NCBI GenBank assembly: GCA_028280635.1
Contig: JANQLM010000023.1
Location: 1-32,536, forward strand
From: Halieaceae bacterium
Lineage (GTDB): Bacteria > Pseudomonadota > Gammaproteobacteria > Pseudomonadales > Halieaceae
Length of the DNA: 32,536 bases
Direction of reading: 5' to 3'
The translations under genes were made by a program, and so were the position numbers. The notes under the pieces were generated by a model. That model ran no database searches and was not told where the DNA came from. It saw nothing but the letters and a program-made list of their open reading frames with translations. The first letter of the stretch is position 1; each line of letters begins with the position of its first letter. This document shows, piece after piece, positions 16,662 through 24,719 of this stretch.

Positions 16662-19600
16662 TCAGCTCGCCATGCGCTCCAGGCTGGGCCCGGGCGGCGG
16701 CGCCAGTTGCATGGGCACTGCCCGGGACTGGGGTTTGTTGCGATTGGCCAGCAGGAACATGGGAGGCACCAGATAGAAGGATACGACCGTGGACAACAAT
16801 ACCCCGCCGGCTATGGCCATGGCAAAGGGCGGCCAGAACTGGCTGCCTTCCAGGATCAGCGGCAGGAAGCCACCGAAGGTGGTAATGGTAGTAGAGACGA
16901 TATGGCGGCTGGAGTCCATGACCACATCCCGCATGGCGGGCCGGTTGCAGCGCATTGCTTTATCGTCAATCTGCAGGGCGGTCATGATGATAATCGCCGC
17001 GTTGATCGACACCCCCACCGAGCCAATCACGCCAATAAAGGCCTGGATGCCGAAGGGATAGCGGAAAACCGCCAGCGACAGCAGGCTCAGGCCCAGGGAG
17101 CACACGCACACCAGGAAGGCGACGGCGGACAGGCGCCAGGAATTGAAGGTGACCACAATGGTCGCGACCAGCAGGGCCAGCACGGTGCCCACCGGCGCCA
17201 TGATGTTGCTGACCACTTCGGCCCGCTCATCGGCGTCGCCGCCGATCTGGTAGCGGTAACCCACCGGCATGGCAATCGGGTTGGCTTCAAGATCCGCCGC
17301 CAGCACCTTCAGCGCTTCCTCCGGCAGCACGCCGCGGTTGATGTAGGCCTGCACCGTGTTCACGCGCTCACCGTTCTTGCGACCGATCGGACTGCGCGAG
17401 GGCTCGAGGCGATAGCTGCCCAGGGTGCTCAGCGCAACGCCGGGCAACTGGTCACCGGCGCTGACATTGGCCAGCGGCAGGCGAATGCTGGCGATCTGGT
17501 CCGGGCTGGCCCATTCCGCCTCCGATAAACGCGCCCGCACCGGCAGGCGCTCGGTATCTTCCAGCACTTCACCACCGACGGCACCCTGCAGACCCGCCTG
17601 CAGTGAGCGCGACACGTCGGCCAATTCGAGCTGGGCCAGGCGCAGCTTTTCCTCATCCAGGCTGAATACCAGCTTGGGCGCGCCGGCGACCAGGCTGGTG
17701 GTGCTGTGCGTTACCTGTGGAATGCGCTCCATACGCAGGCGAAACTCCGCCCCCAGCTCGCGCAGCACGTCCAGGTTCGGGCCGAACAGTTCAATTTCCA
17801 GCGGTGCCGACACCGGCGGACCCTGGTCGATTCCGCGCACCACGGTGCGGGCCTGTGGGAATTCCCGGTCGAACACGTCCTGCAACTCGCGAATCAGCTT
17901 GTCGGTCTGGTTTTCGTCGTGGGTCAGCACCAGGCCCTCGGCCCAGCTTGAAATGCCCTCTTTGCTGCCCATCATGTTGTAGTAGAAGTCGGGAGCGTTC
18001 TCGCCCAGCATCCAGTCCACCCGGCGCACCAGCTCATAATCGCGCAGACGCTCGTCCATGCGCTCCACCACCGCCAGGGTATCCTGGATGGAGCGCCCAT
18101 CCGGCAGTTTCACCTGCAGGTAGAACTGGTCGCGGTCGGTGCCCGGGAAGAACTGCGCAGTCAGCGTGGGAAAGGCGAGGAAACCGGTGACCGGCAGCAC
18201 CAGCGCGAGGGCGATGGAGCCCACCGGATGGCGCAGGGACCAATCCAGCGAGTCAGACAGTGCACGGCCCAGGCGGCCACCATCCATACCGTTGTCCCAC
18301 CAGTGACGGTTCTCTTTGTAGAGACCGCCGGGCAAGAGCCAGGCAGCCAGCACCGGGGTGACCACCAGCGCCAGCAGCAGGGATGATGCCAGCATCATAA
18401 TCACGGCTTTGGCGATGCTGCCGACGAAGTCACCGGCCGGGCCCGGCAGGATAGCCATGGGCATAAAGGCGAGAATGGTGGTCGCGGTCGAAGAAAACAG
18501 CGGCAGGCGCAGGCGGCTGACGGAATTGCCGATCGCCTCCACCATCGGCACGCGCCGCAGCAACTGCTTGCGCACTTCGTCGGTCATGACGATGGAGCCG
18601 TCCACCAGCAGGCCGAGCGCCACCACCAGGCCGGTGACCGACATCTGGTGAATCGGCAGGCCAGTGTAGTACATCAGGCACAGGGACATCAGCGAGCACA
18701 GCGGCAGGATAACGGCAACGACCACCGCGGCGCGCCAGCCGAGGGTGAACAGCAACACCAGTAGCACCAGCAGCACGCCCATCAGCAGGTTCTTGCTGAC
18801 TTCCATCAGGCGGGCCTCGGTGTAAACGCTCTGGTTGTAGCTGGTTTCAATGCTGACGCCGGCAGGCGCCTGGGTGCGGAAGTCGTCCACAAAGCGGTCA
18901 AAGCCCTGGCTCCACTGGTCGACCTGGCGACCCTCTTCCATGGAAACACCGACCAGGATGCCTCTCACGCCCTCCACCAGGGCAATACTGGGCGGCGGCG
19001 TGACTTCCGCCTTGAATACCTCGGCGATGTCTGAGACACGCACCGCCCGGCCCTCGGCGCCGGAGCGCACAATGACCTCGCGAATGCGCTCCAGGGAATC
19101 AAAATCACCGGCCACTTCGATAAGGATGTCGTTGTCCGGGCCACTGGCGCGCCCGGAAGCGAGTTTGGCGTCGGCGGATTGCAGGGCCGCCGCCACCTGC
19201 CCGACGGAGATGCCACGGGCGATCAGCGCTGCCTCGTCAATGCTGACGCGCACTTCCTCCAGCGGCTCGCCGTGCAGCTCCACCAGCTTGGTGCCGGCAA
19301 AATTACGGGCCTGGTCGGCGAAGTCTTCCGCGACCCGCTTGATAATCGCCAGCGGTACATCGCGCCCGGGCTGCGGGCGAATGGCGACAATACGGGTGTT
19401 GGCGACGGTGATTTCGTTGTCAAACTGCGGCGCCAACACGCCGGTGGGAAAACTCACCTCGGCGTCGCTGACCGCGTCGCGAATTTCGGTCCAGGCGCGC
19501 TCAATATCCGCCGCCGACATGGTATCGTCCACTTCCACCGACACCACTGAGACGCCGGTGCTGGAAGTGGATTCCACCTCGACCACTTCAGGAATCTCGC

Positions 19601-19811
19601 GAATTTCATCCTCCAGCGGCCGGCTGACCAGGGCCTCGACCCGGGACGGATTGGCGCCCGGGAAAAAGGTGGTCACGGTGGCGCGCAGGTTGGTAATGGT
19701 CGGGTCTTCCTGGCGTCCCACCGAGCGCAGGCTGGCCGCACCGACCAGCAGGATCACCAGGACAACCAGGGTGAAGTAACGCGAATTCTTGTACAGCAAC
19801 TTCGCAAACAT
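16662..19811 (-). CDS. RND efflux pump, inner-membrane permease
   Basis: A 1049-residue RND permease with the standard duplicated layout: first transmembrane helix at about 13-31, large periplasmic loop to about 340, helices 2-6 to about 495, second loop about 550-865, and closing helices to about 1023. It would expel lipophilic or toxic molecules with the neighbouring adaptor. The proton-relay residues are unusual. Helix 4 reads LLVDGSIVMTDEV, keeping Asp404 (AcrB Asp407) but with Gly405 in place of Asp408. Helix 10 reads GVSINAAII, with Asn937 where AcrB has Lys940. The branch may therefore couple to protons differently. The start is supported by AGGAG seven bases before the ATG, inside the end of the adaptor gene. 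No outer-membrane channel gene is present, so a shared TolC-like channel is inferred. Confidence 0.93.
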   Translation of the reverse strand: MFAKLLYKNSRYFTLVVLVILLVGAASLRSVGRQEDPTITNLRATVTTFFPGANPSRVEALVSRPLEDEIREIPEVVEVESTSSTGVSVVSVEVDDTMSAADIERAWTEIRDAVSDAEVSFPTGVLAPQFDNEITVANTRIVAIRPQPGRDVPLAIIKRVAEDFADQARNFAGTKLVELHGEPLEEVRVSIDEAALIARGISVGQVAAALQSADAKLASGRASGPDNDILIEVAGDFDSLERIREVIVRSGAEGRAVRVSDIAEVFKAEVTPPPSIALVEGVRGILVGVSMEEGRQVDQWSQGFDRFVDDFRTQAPAGVSIETSYNQSVYTEARLMEVSKNLLMGVLLVLLVLLFTLGWRAAVVVAVILPLCSLMSLCLMYYTGLPIHQMSVTGLVVALGLLVDGSIVMTDEVRKQLLRRVPMVEAIGNSVSRLRLPLFSSTATTILAFMPMAILPGPAGDFVGSIAKAVIMMLASSLLLALVVTPVLAAWLLPGGLYKENRHWWDNGMDGGRLGRALSDSLDWSLRHPVGSIALALVLPVTGFLAFPTLTAQFFPGTDRDQFYLQVKLPDGRSIQDTLAVVERMDERLRDYELVRRVDWMLGENAPDFYYNMMGSKEGISSWAEGLVLTHDENQTDKLIRELQDVFDREFPQARTVVRGIDQGPPVSAPLEIELFGPNLDVLRELGAEFRLRMERIPQVTHSTTSLVAGAPKLVFSLDEEKLRLAQLELADVSRSLQAGLQGAVGGEVLEDTERLPVRARLSEAEWASPDQIASIRLPLANVSAGDQLPGVALSTLGSYRLEPSRSPIGRKNGERVNTVQAYINRGVLPEEALKVLAADLEANPIAMPVGYRYQIGGDADERAEVVSNIMAPVGTVLALLVATIVVTFNSWRLSAVAFLVCVCSLGLSLLSLAVFRYPFGIQAFIGVIGSVGVSINAAIIIMTALQIDDKAMRCNRPAMRDVVMDSSRHIVSTTITTFGGFLPLILEGSQFWPPFAMAIAGGVLLSTVVSFYLVPPMFLLANRNKPQSRAVPMQLAPPPGPSLERMAS

Positions 19812-19812
19812 C

Positions 19813-20988
19813 TCAGCTCTCCTGCGGGAGTTCCAGGGGTTGTACCGGAGTACCCGGGGCTACCCGGTGTACTCCGTCGGTGATGTAAGTCTGCCCGGCG
19901 GCCAGGGAGCCGCGGACGTAGGCCTGGCTGCCCCGGACATCAAGCACTTCGACCGCCTCGCGCACACTGACCGCGCCGGCTTCAGTGGATTCCAGCCGCA
20001 GCACCGTCCACAGGCCGCGCTCGCCCTCCAGCAGGGCCGACACCGGCAGCCAGCCGCCCGACGAGGCCACCTCCTCTTCCAGGCGCAGGGTTACCGGCTC
20101 GCCATCGAGCCCGCGGGCCATATCGGGAAGCTCGAATACGGCGGTCGCGGTCAGGGTGGCCGGGTCGACATCGGGACGGATAGAGCGCAGCGGCGCGGTG
20201 TGGGTCTCGCCCCGCAGCACGAGGCGGTAGGCCTGGCCGGGCGTCAGCAGCGCGGTCTGTTCGGCGGCGATGCCGATGTGGGCCTCGCGGCTGCCGGCGG
20301 CCACCACCCGCAGAACCGGCATGCCCACGTTCACCACCGCGCCGGCGTTGACCAGCCGCTGCGCCACAACGCCGTCGTAAGGTGCGCGCAGCAGTGATTT
20401 TTCGAGATCGATATCGATCCCTCGTAGCTGCGCCTGCACGCTATCGAGCTGGGCTTCCAGCGCCTGGGCCCGCAAGCGGGTTTCATCGAAGGCTTCCTCG
20501 GACACCGCACCGGTAGCCTGCAGGTCGCGCTGGCGCTTGGCCTTGATGCGGGCCAGTTCCAGCTCGGCGGTCACCCGCTGGAAGTCGGCCGCCACCGCTT
20601 CGCGGCGGGCCTCCAGCTGAGCCGTGTCCAGACGCGCCAGCACCTGGCCGGCGCTGACGCTGGAACCCTCGGTCACCGCGAGGCTGGCTACTGAGCCAGG
20701 CACTTCAAAGCCGAGGTCGGATTTGCGCCCGGCCCGCACCAGACCCAGGAAGGAGACTTCACGGCGATAACTGTCCTGGGTGGCGAAGCTGGCCACCGAC
20801 ACCGGGATCGGCGCCCGGGCAACAGGCGCTTCGTCCATGCTGACACGTCCGTGCAGGGCCAGTGTCAGCAGGGCTGTGACCCCTGCTGCAACACCCAGCG
20901 CCATCAGCGTGGCTCTGCGCGAAGTGCGGCGTCGCGAGCCCGCGAAATCCTCGCCTGTGACCGACTCCGTATTGCTGACCTCTTCCAC
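19813..20988 (-). CDS. RND periplasmic adaptor (membrane-fusion protein)
   Basis: A 391-residue HlyD/AcrA-type adaptor linking the RND pump to an outer-membrane channel. After a basic N-terminus (SRRRTSRRA), one hydrophobic anchor follows (about 28-45). Next come a lipoyl-like half-motif (VTEGSSVSAGQVLARLD), a coiled-coil hairpin (about 115-175), the second lipoyl half (LRAPYDGVVAQRLVNAG) and beta-barrel and membrane-proximal domains. There is no lipobox. GTG 20988 is preferred: AGAGG lies seven bases upstream and the promoter at 21041-21068 would start transcription about 45 bases ahead. The longer frame to GTG 21018 would begin inside the ACATGT repeat without a ribosome site. Its stop is one base from the RND ATG. 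Confidence 0.9.
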   Translation of the reverse strand: MEEVSNTESVTGEDFAGSRRRTSRRATLMALGVAAGVTALLTLALHGRVSMDEAPVARAPIPVSVASFATQDSYRREVSFLGLVRAGRKSDLGFEVPGSVASLAVTEGSSVSAGQVLARLDTAQLEARREAVAADFQRVTAELELARIKAKRQRDLQATGAVSEEAFDETRLRAQALEAQLDSVQAQLRGIDIDLEKSLLRAPYDGVVAQRLVNAGAVVNVGMPVLRVVAAGSREAHIGIAAEQTALLTPGQAYRLVLRGETHTAPLRSIRPDVDPATLTATAVFELPDMARGLDGEPVTLRLEEEVASSGGWLPVSALLEGERGLWTVLRLESTEAGAVSVREAVEVLDVRGSQAYVRGSLAAGQTYITDGVHRVAPGTPVQPLELPQES

Positions 20989-21016
20989 AACGCCACCTCT
21001 CAAACGGCCATGCCGC

Positions 21017-21061
21017 ACATGTAAGAATGATTAACATTAAATGTTACAAGCAATAACATGT
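21017..21061. promoter_or_regulatory. Nested palindromic operator of the efflux operon
   Basis: A 45-bp symmetric element. The perfect inverted repeat TAACATT-A-AATGTTA (21032-21046) is flanked on each side, after exactly nine bases, by the self-palindromic ACATGT (21017-21022 and 21056-21061). All parts share one centre at 21039. It covers the -10 region and start site of the adaptor promoter, so bound protein would block transcription. The TetR protein encoded last in the operon is the expected binder (inference). The outer ACATGT boxes could allow two dimers or a second regulator. Confidence 0.7.
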
Positions 21062-21068
21062 ACGTCAA
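21041..21068 (-). promoter_or_regulatory. Promoter of the adaptor-RND-TetR operon
   Basis: On the minus strand TTGACG (21068-21063, five of six) is followed after 16 bp by TAACAT (21046-21041, four of six). The -10 is one arm of the TAACATT palindrome. The predicted start near 21034 gives a leader of about 45 bases to GTG 20988. Confidence 0.5.
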
Positions 21069-21170
21069 GCAGCAGCGGGTGGATGCCTGCATATACGCTC
21101 AAAAATTCGCCATTACTGCGCATTTATGCACAGTTTAGGCAATCGTATTACAAAACTTTGTGCAGGAAAT

Positions 21171-21183
21171 CCCCGAAGCGGGG
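21171..21183. terminator. Short GC hairpin after the DUF2306-like gene
   Basis: CCCCG and CGGGG pair around AAG. On the plus strand the stem is followed by TTTT. On the minus strand it comes directly after the TGA of the membrane-protein gene (the AAAA is part of the stop context) and ends in ATTT. It separates that gene from the efflux operon downstream on the same strand. Confidence 0.5.
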
Positions 21184-21186
21184 TTT

Positions 21187-21936
21187 TCAGGTGGCGGGAG
21201 AGACCTTGGCCGGGGCCATGCGCAGGGCCACGGCGCGGCGGTGATAGATGATGAGGGTAAGGCCAACGACCAGGGGCACAGCCCACAGAGCGGGAGTAAG
21301 TGCCAACTCAGGGATCAGGCGCACGGCGCCGAAGGCAAAGAAGGCGGTATACACCGAGATGCCTGCACCCACCAGTGCCTTGATGTGCTCGCGAATCCGC
21401 GCCACCGGGCTGGGCGGTGTCAGGTACAGGAACCAGAGATTGGTCGCCACGGTGGCGAAGCCCACCATCGACATACCCATCATCATGGGCTGCTGAATCT
21501 GCCAGCCCTGATAGAAGCAATTCACCGACGCGACCGTCAGGATGAGCTGGGACAGCAGATTGTGCCAGGCCCGGTTGCGCAGGTGGTCGCGCCGGTTGTT
21601 GATGCACAGCCAGCCCTGCCAGGCCAGGTTCACCGTAAGAATGGCCAGGTAGAGCATCATCCAGCCGAATATACCGCTGATCATGGCCGGGTCGGAGAAC
21701 ACCGGGTGGTCGACCAGGTGCGGATGGGTGCCGATAGGGTCGTACAGTGTGGTCAGGGAAATGCCAACGGCAACGCTGCCAGTGGCCAGTATGGTCATGG
21801 TGAACAGTGTGCCGAAGCGCCGGTGATTGCTGCCGCCCTTGCGGCCGGCGACCGGTACCCAGAACGCCACCAGGCCGGTGGCGCCGGTGGCTATATGAAT
21901 CGCAACTAACAGTTCAAACAGGGTGTGGCTGGACAT
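21187..21936 (-). CDS. Polytopic membrane protein, DUF2306-like
   Basis: A 249-residue protein with about seven hydrophobic segments and little soluble sequence. The first helix contains AIHIATGATGLVAFWVPV, followed by a short basic loop GGSNHRRFG and a second helix. This helix-His-(G/S)xxHRxxG pattern resembles DUF2306 membrane proteins, whose function is unknown. Conserved-looking histidines (in IHIATG, NHRRFG and WHNLL) could bind metal or haem, but this is speculation. The ATG at 21936 has no good ribosome site. It is divergent from the P450 gene, and a possible P450 promoter overlaps its start codon. A hairpin follows its stop, so it is probably a single-gene unit. Confidence 0.6.
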   Translation of the reverse strand: MSSHTLFELLVAIHIATGATGLVAFWVPVAGRKGGSNHRRFGTLFTMTILATGSVAVGISLTTLYDPIGTHPHLVDHPVFSDPAMISGIFGWMMLYLAILTVNLAWQGWLCINNRRDHLRNRAWHNLLSQLILTVASVNCFYQGWQIQQPMMMGMSMVGFATVATNLWFLYLTPPSPVARIREHIKALVGAGISVYTAFFAFGAVRLIPELALTPALWAVPLVVGLTLIIYHRRAVALRMAPAKVSPAT

Positions 21937-21958
21937 GATTTTTTGATCATCCCATACT
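21930..21958 (+). promoter_or_regulatory. Possible promoter for the P450 gene
   Basis: TGGACA (21930-21935, five of six) lies 17 bp before CATACT (21953-21958, four of six). Transcription would begin near 21965, practically at ATG 21967, so the message would be leaderless if that ATG is used. It overlaps the start of the divergent membrane-protein gene. Confidence 0.35.
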
Positions 21959-22045
21959 GCGCCGCAATGCCATCATCCGGGGGCTACGGCAGTCACTCAC
22001 CAGTATATCCCGCCCAAGCCGAACTCGCTCTGGTCAGTCGCCGCT

Positions 22046-23359
22046 TTGGTGAGGGTCCTGTGGCGGGGCGATGGCAATCTGCTGGAGCTGCTGCCTGCGG
22101 CGGCCTACCGTTTCAAGGTAGGCAACCTGGGTTACTCGCGCCGCTCCACGGTGTTGTTTAACGACCCGGAGCTGGTACGCGAGATCATGAAAGACCCCGA
22201 CGAGGTCTTCCCCAAGAGCGACCTGATGGTCAGCGCCCTGGAGCCGCTGATCGGCGAATCGATTTTCGTAACCGATGGCGCCAAGTGGCGGCGGCAGCGC
22301 GCCATGATCGACCCCGCCTTCTCCCAACTGCGTATCAGCCACGCCTTTCCGGCCATGCGGGCAGCCGTGGACGACTATGAGGCGGTACTGGCGCAGCGCG
22401 CCGCCACCGCCGAGACGTTTTCCCTGGACCTGGCAATGAGCCACCTGACAGCGGATATCATCTGCCGCACCGTTTTCTCCACCTCCCTGGATTCGCAGGT
22501 GGCCATGGATGTGTTCGAGGATTTCACGGTGTTCGAGCGCTCGGTGGCGCAGGTGGATATCAAACGACTGATCCTGGCGCCGGCCTGGAGTGAGGCGCCG
22601 CAGCCCGCGGAAGTGCTGGGTGCCTGCGAGCGCATCCGCGACCACCTGGGGCGACTGGTGGACACCCACCTGGCCGCCGATGCGGATTACGATGATATCG
22701 CCAGCGCAGTGATTGCCGCCCGCGACGCTGACAGCGGTGAGGCCTTCAGTCGCGAAGAGCTGATTGACCAGCTCGGGGTGTTTTTCCTCGCGGGCCACGA
22801 AACCACTGCCAGCGTGCTGACCTGGGTGTTCTACATCCTCAGCGTGCAGCCCGACCTGGTGGCGCGCCTGCGCACCGAGGTCGACAGCGTCGCAGGGGAT
22901 GGCCCGGTCGAGTTTTCCCACCTGCGGCAGCTACCGCTGGTACGCGCCGTGTTCCGGGAAGCGCTGCGCCTGTATCCCCCCATTACCTTTATTCCCCGGG
23001 TTGCACTCAAGGCGACCACGGTCGGGCCACGCCGGCTGAAACGCGGCGCCCTGGTGATGATCGCCCCCTGGACCCTGCACCGCCACCGGGACCTGTGGGA
23101 CGAACCTCATGCTTTTGTTCCGGAGCGCTTTCTACCGGAGAACGAGGGCGCCCTCACGCCGGGCGCCTATATTCCCTTCGGCCAGGGCCCGCACACCTGC
23201 GTGGGGGCGGGCTTCGCCCAGACCGAGAGTGCGCTGATCATCGCCCGCCTGGTACGGCGATTTGATTTCGAGTGTCTTGATCCCGACAAGGTGCGCCCCG
23301 CCGCCCGGCTGACAACGCGGCCGGCGCAACAGGTGTACTGCCGGGTACGGGCCTGCTAG
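22046..23359 (+). CDS. Cytochrome P450 (N-terminus uncertain, possible frameshift)
   Basis: At least 437 residues of a soluble bacterial P450, a haem monooxygenase needing separate electron-transfer partners (none nearby). It shows the oxygen-activation I-helix AGHETT (249-254), the K-helix ExxR EALR (305-308), PERF (359-362) and the haem loop FGQGPHTCVG with ligand Cys385. TTG 22046 is only the first usable start in this frame. The frame continues upstream as P450-like sequence (QYIPPKPNSLWSVAA) to a stop at 21944, with no ATG, GTG or TTG. ATG 21967 lies one frame away. Removing one G from the run at 21975-21981 would join it, reading MPSSGATAVTHQ. The gene is therefore either frame-disrupted, misread in the assembly, or started at a non-standard codon. 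The substrate is unknown. Confidence 0.85.
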   Translation: MVRVLWRGDGNLLELLPAAAYRFKVGNLGYSRRSTVLFNDPELVREIMKDPDEVFPKSDLMVSALEPLIGESIFVTDGAKWRRQRAMIDPAFSQLRISHAFPAMRAAVDDYEAVLAQRAATAETFSLDLAMSHLTADIICRTVFSTSLDSQVAMDVFEDFTVFERSVAQVDIKRLILAPAWSEAPQPAEVLGACERIRDHLGRLVDTHLAADADYDDIASAVIAARDADSGEAFSREELIDQLGVFFLAGHETTASVLTWVFYILSVQPDLVARLRTEVDSVAGDGPVEFSHLRQLPLVRAVFREALRLYPPITFIPRVALKATTVGPRRLKRGALVMIAPWTLHRHRDLWDEPHAFVPERFLPENEGALTPGAYIPFGQGPHTCVGAGFAQTESALIIARLVRRFDFECLDPDKVRPAARLTTRPAQQVYCRVRAC

Positions 23360-24552
23360 CGCGGGGTCTGCGGCTCAACCCCGCCTGACAGCCAGGCGAT
23401 ATCGCGCTGGGTGGCCTCGCCCAGGGTCACATCCGTGGTCATCGCAGGCCAGAGAATCTCCCAGGACATGGGGGTCATCAACAGGAATGGCAGTGGGTCG
23501 CGCAGCGACCACACCACGTCTCGCGAACTGAACAGGCGCTTCATGCGCCGCAGGAATTCGGGCGGGCGCAGTATCGAGGCATAAGCCTCCGTCAGCGTCG
23601 AGTAGGCCCACTGCATTCGCTGCACCGGCTTGAGAGAAATGCTGTCTGCGCTGGCCGGTGCCAGCATCGCCCGCCCCAGCGCTTCGCGCTCCAGGAAGTG
23701 CACACCGCTGGTGGGCCGCGGGTTGCACTCGATGGCCCAGGCTTTGCCCTGGGCATCGACGATAAAGTCAAAGGCGATAAAACCGCTGTAGTTGATGCCT
23801 TCGCAGAACTTGCGAATCCAGGCGTGTACCGAGGCAGACACGTCGACACGCTCGAAACACACCGCCACCGTTCCCGCGTAAACGGCGCCGCGGTACAGCA
23901 CGGTCACCAGTTCCCGACCCTCGTGCAACAGTGACAGGGAACTGATGTGGTCGCCCTCGACGAATCCCTGCACCAGCATGCCCGGCTCGCCGACCTGGTG
24001 GCGCTGTCCGCCGCGGCACAGGCTCACACCGATGCCCGAGCAGCTGTGAGCCGGCTTGGCGACGTAATCCCCGGCGGCCATCAGCGCCTGCGCGGCTTCG
24101 GTGTTCTCCGGGTGGGTGGCGGGCACCGCCAATTCACGGCCGGCGGCGTAGCGAGCAAACGCCAGTTTGTCGTGCAAACGCGCCAGTGCCCTGAAAGACG
24201 GGCACAGCAGTGCCACCCCGTCGGGCAATGCGTCCTTCAGCGCCGCCACATGCAGCGCCTCTTCAGACACCGGCACCACCAGCTCCACCCTCTCCTCGGC
24301 GATCACTGACAGCAGGTCCCGGAGATAGGCCTGGCGATCGCTATTGGGCGCCGTCACCTGGTAACTGGCCGCCACCGCCCGGGAGGGCTTGCAGACGTGC
24401 CAGCGAAACGGTTCCGCTACCACTACCCGACAGCCGGCACTGTGCAGGGCTCGCGCCAGTTCCAGTGCCTTGGGTAGACGCCCCAGGGTCAGCAGCACGG
24501 TGGTACGGCGCGGCGAGCGCCCGGCGAAGAAGTTGTGAAGCCGTTCAAACAT
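23356..24552 (-). CDS. ATP-grasp carboxylate-amine ligase-like protein
   Basis: A 398-residue cytoplasmic protein with a carbamoyl-phosphate-synthase-type ATP-grasp fold, unrelated in layout to the circularly permuted protein at 8592. The N-terminal Rossmann-like part (VLLTLGRLPKALELARALHS, 19-38) is followed by the ATP-grasp core: LHDKLAFARYA (126-136), VAKPAHSCSGIGV (164-176), LVQGFVEGDHIS (193-204) and the Mg-binding AIECNPRPTSGVHF (273-286). Such enzymes ligate an acid to an amine with ATP; the substrates cannot be told. ATG 24552 is preferred over the in-frame ATG 24639, whose extra 29 residues lack homology-like sequence and a ribosome site. It shares four bases, including the stop, with the convergent P450 gene. 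Adjacency to a P450 hints at a small tailoring pathway, but the two are on opposite strands. Confidence 0.8.
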   Translation of the reverse strand: MFERLHNFFAGRSPRRTTVLLTLGRLPKALELARALHSAGCRVVVAEPFRWHVCKPSRAVAASYQVTAPNSDRQAYLRDLLSVIAEERVELVVPVSEEALHVAALKDALPDGVALLCPSFRALARLHDKLAFARYAAGRELAVPATHPENTEAAQALMAAGDYVAKPAHSCSGIGVSLCRGGQRHQVGEPGMLVQGFVEGDHISSLSLLHEGRELVTVLYRGAVYAGTVAVCFERVDVSASVHAWIRKFCEGINYSGFIAFDFIVDAQGKAWAIECNPRPTSGVHFLEREALGRAMLAPASADSISLKPVQRMQWAYSTLTEAYASILRPPEFLRRMKRLFSSRDVVWSLRDPLPFLLMTPMSWEILWPAMTTDVTLGEATQRDIAWLSGGVEPQTPR

Positions 24553-24679
24553 GACGGGAAAAACCCTGAAATACGTCACAAACAAGCTTAAAACATATGC
24601 GAACCGCGTACGCAAAGTTTGAACAGCATGCTTGCGCAAAGCAGATAGTGGTCACAAAATGTCAACATTAAAAGATAAA

Positions 24680-24693
24680 AGGCCTGCGGGCCT
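24680..24693 (+). other. Hairpin in the leader of the HD-GYP gene
   Basis: AGGCC and GGCCT pair around TGCG, about 27 bases before the ATG at 24720 and just ahead of the weak AAAGG ribosome site. It may affect translation or be chance. The rest of 24553-24679 is AT-richer and presumably carries divergent promoters, though none is convincing. Confidence 0.25.
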
Positions 24694-24719
24694 CTACGTG
24701 CAAAGGCAAGATAACGCTC

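Noticed and set aside
16647-17528. 293-codon plus-strand frame rich in His, Gln and Gly
   Set aside because: Antisense to the RND gene end, with no recognisable motif.
18850-19779. 309-codon plus-strand frame, Ser/Thr/Arg-rich
   Set aside because: Antisense to the RND gene. The low-complexity composition is typical of a shadow frame.
21925-22161. 78-codon plus-strand frame containing ATG 21967 as a separate small gene
   Set aside because: Better explained as the displaced N-terminus of the P450 gene. Its sequence past about 21981 has no family character.
22034-22921. 295-codon minus-strand frame
   Set aside because: Opposite the P450 I-helix region and the start of the gene. The P450 frame is clearly the real one.
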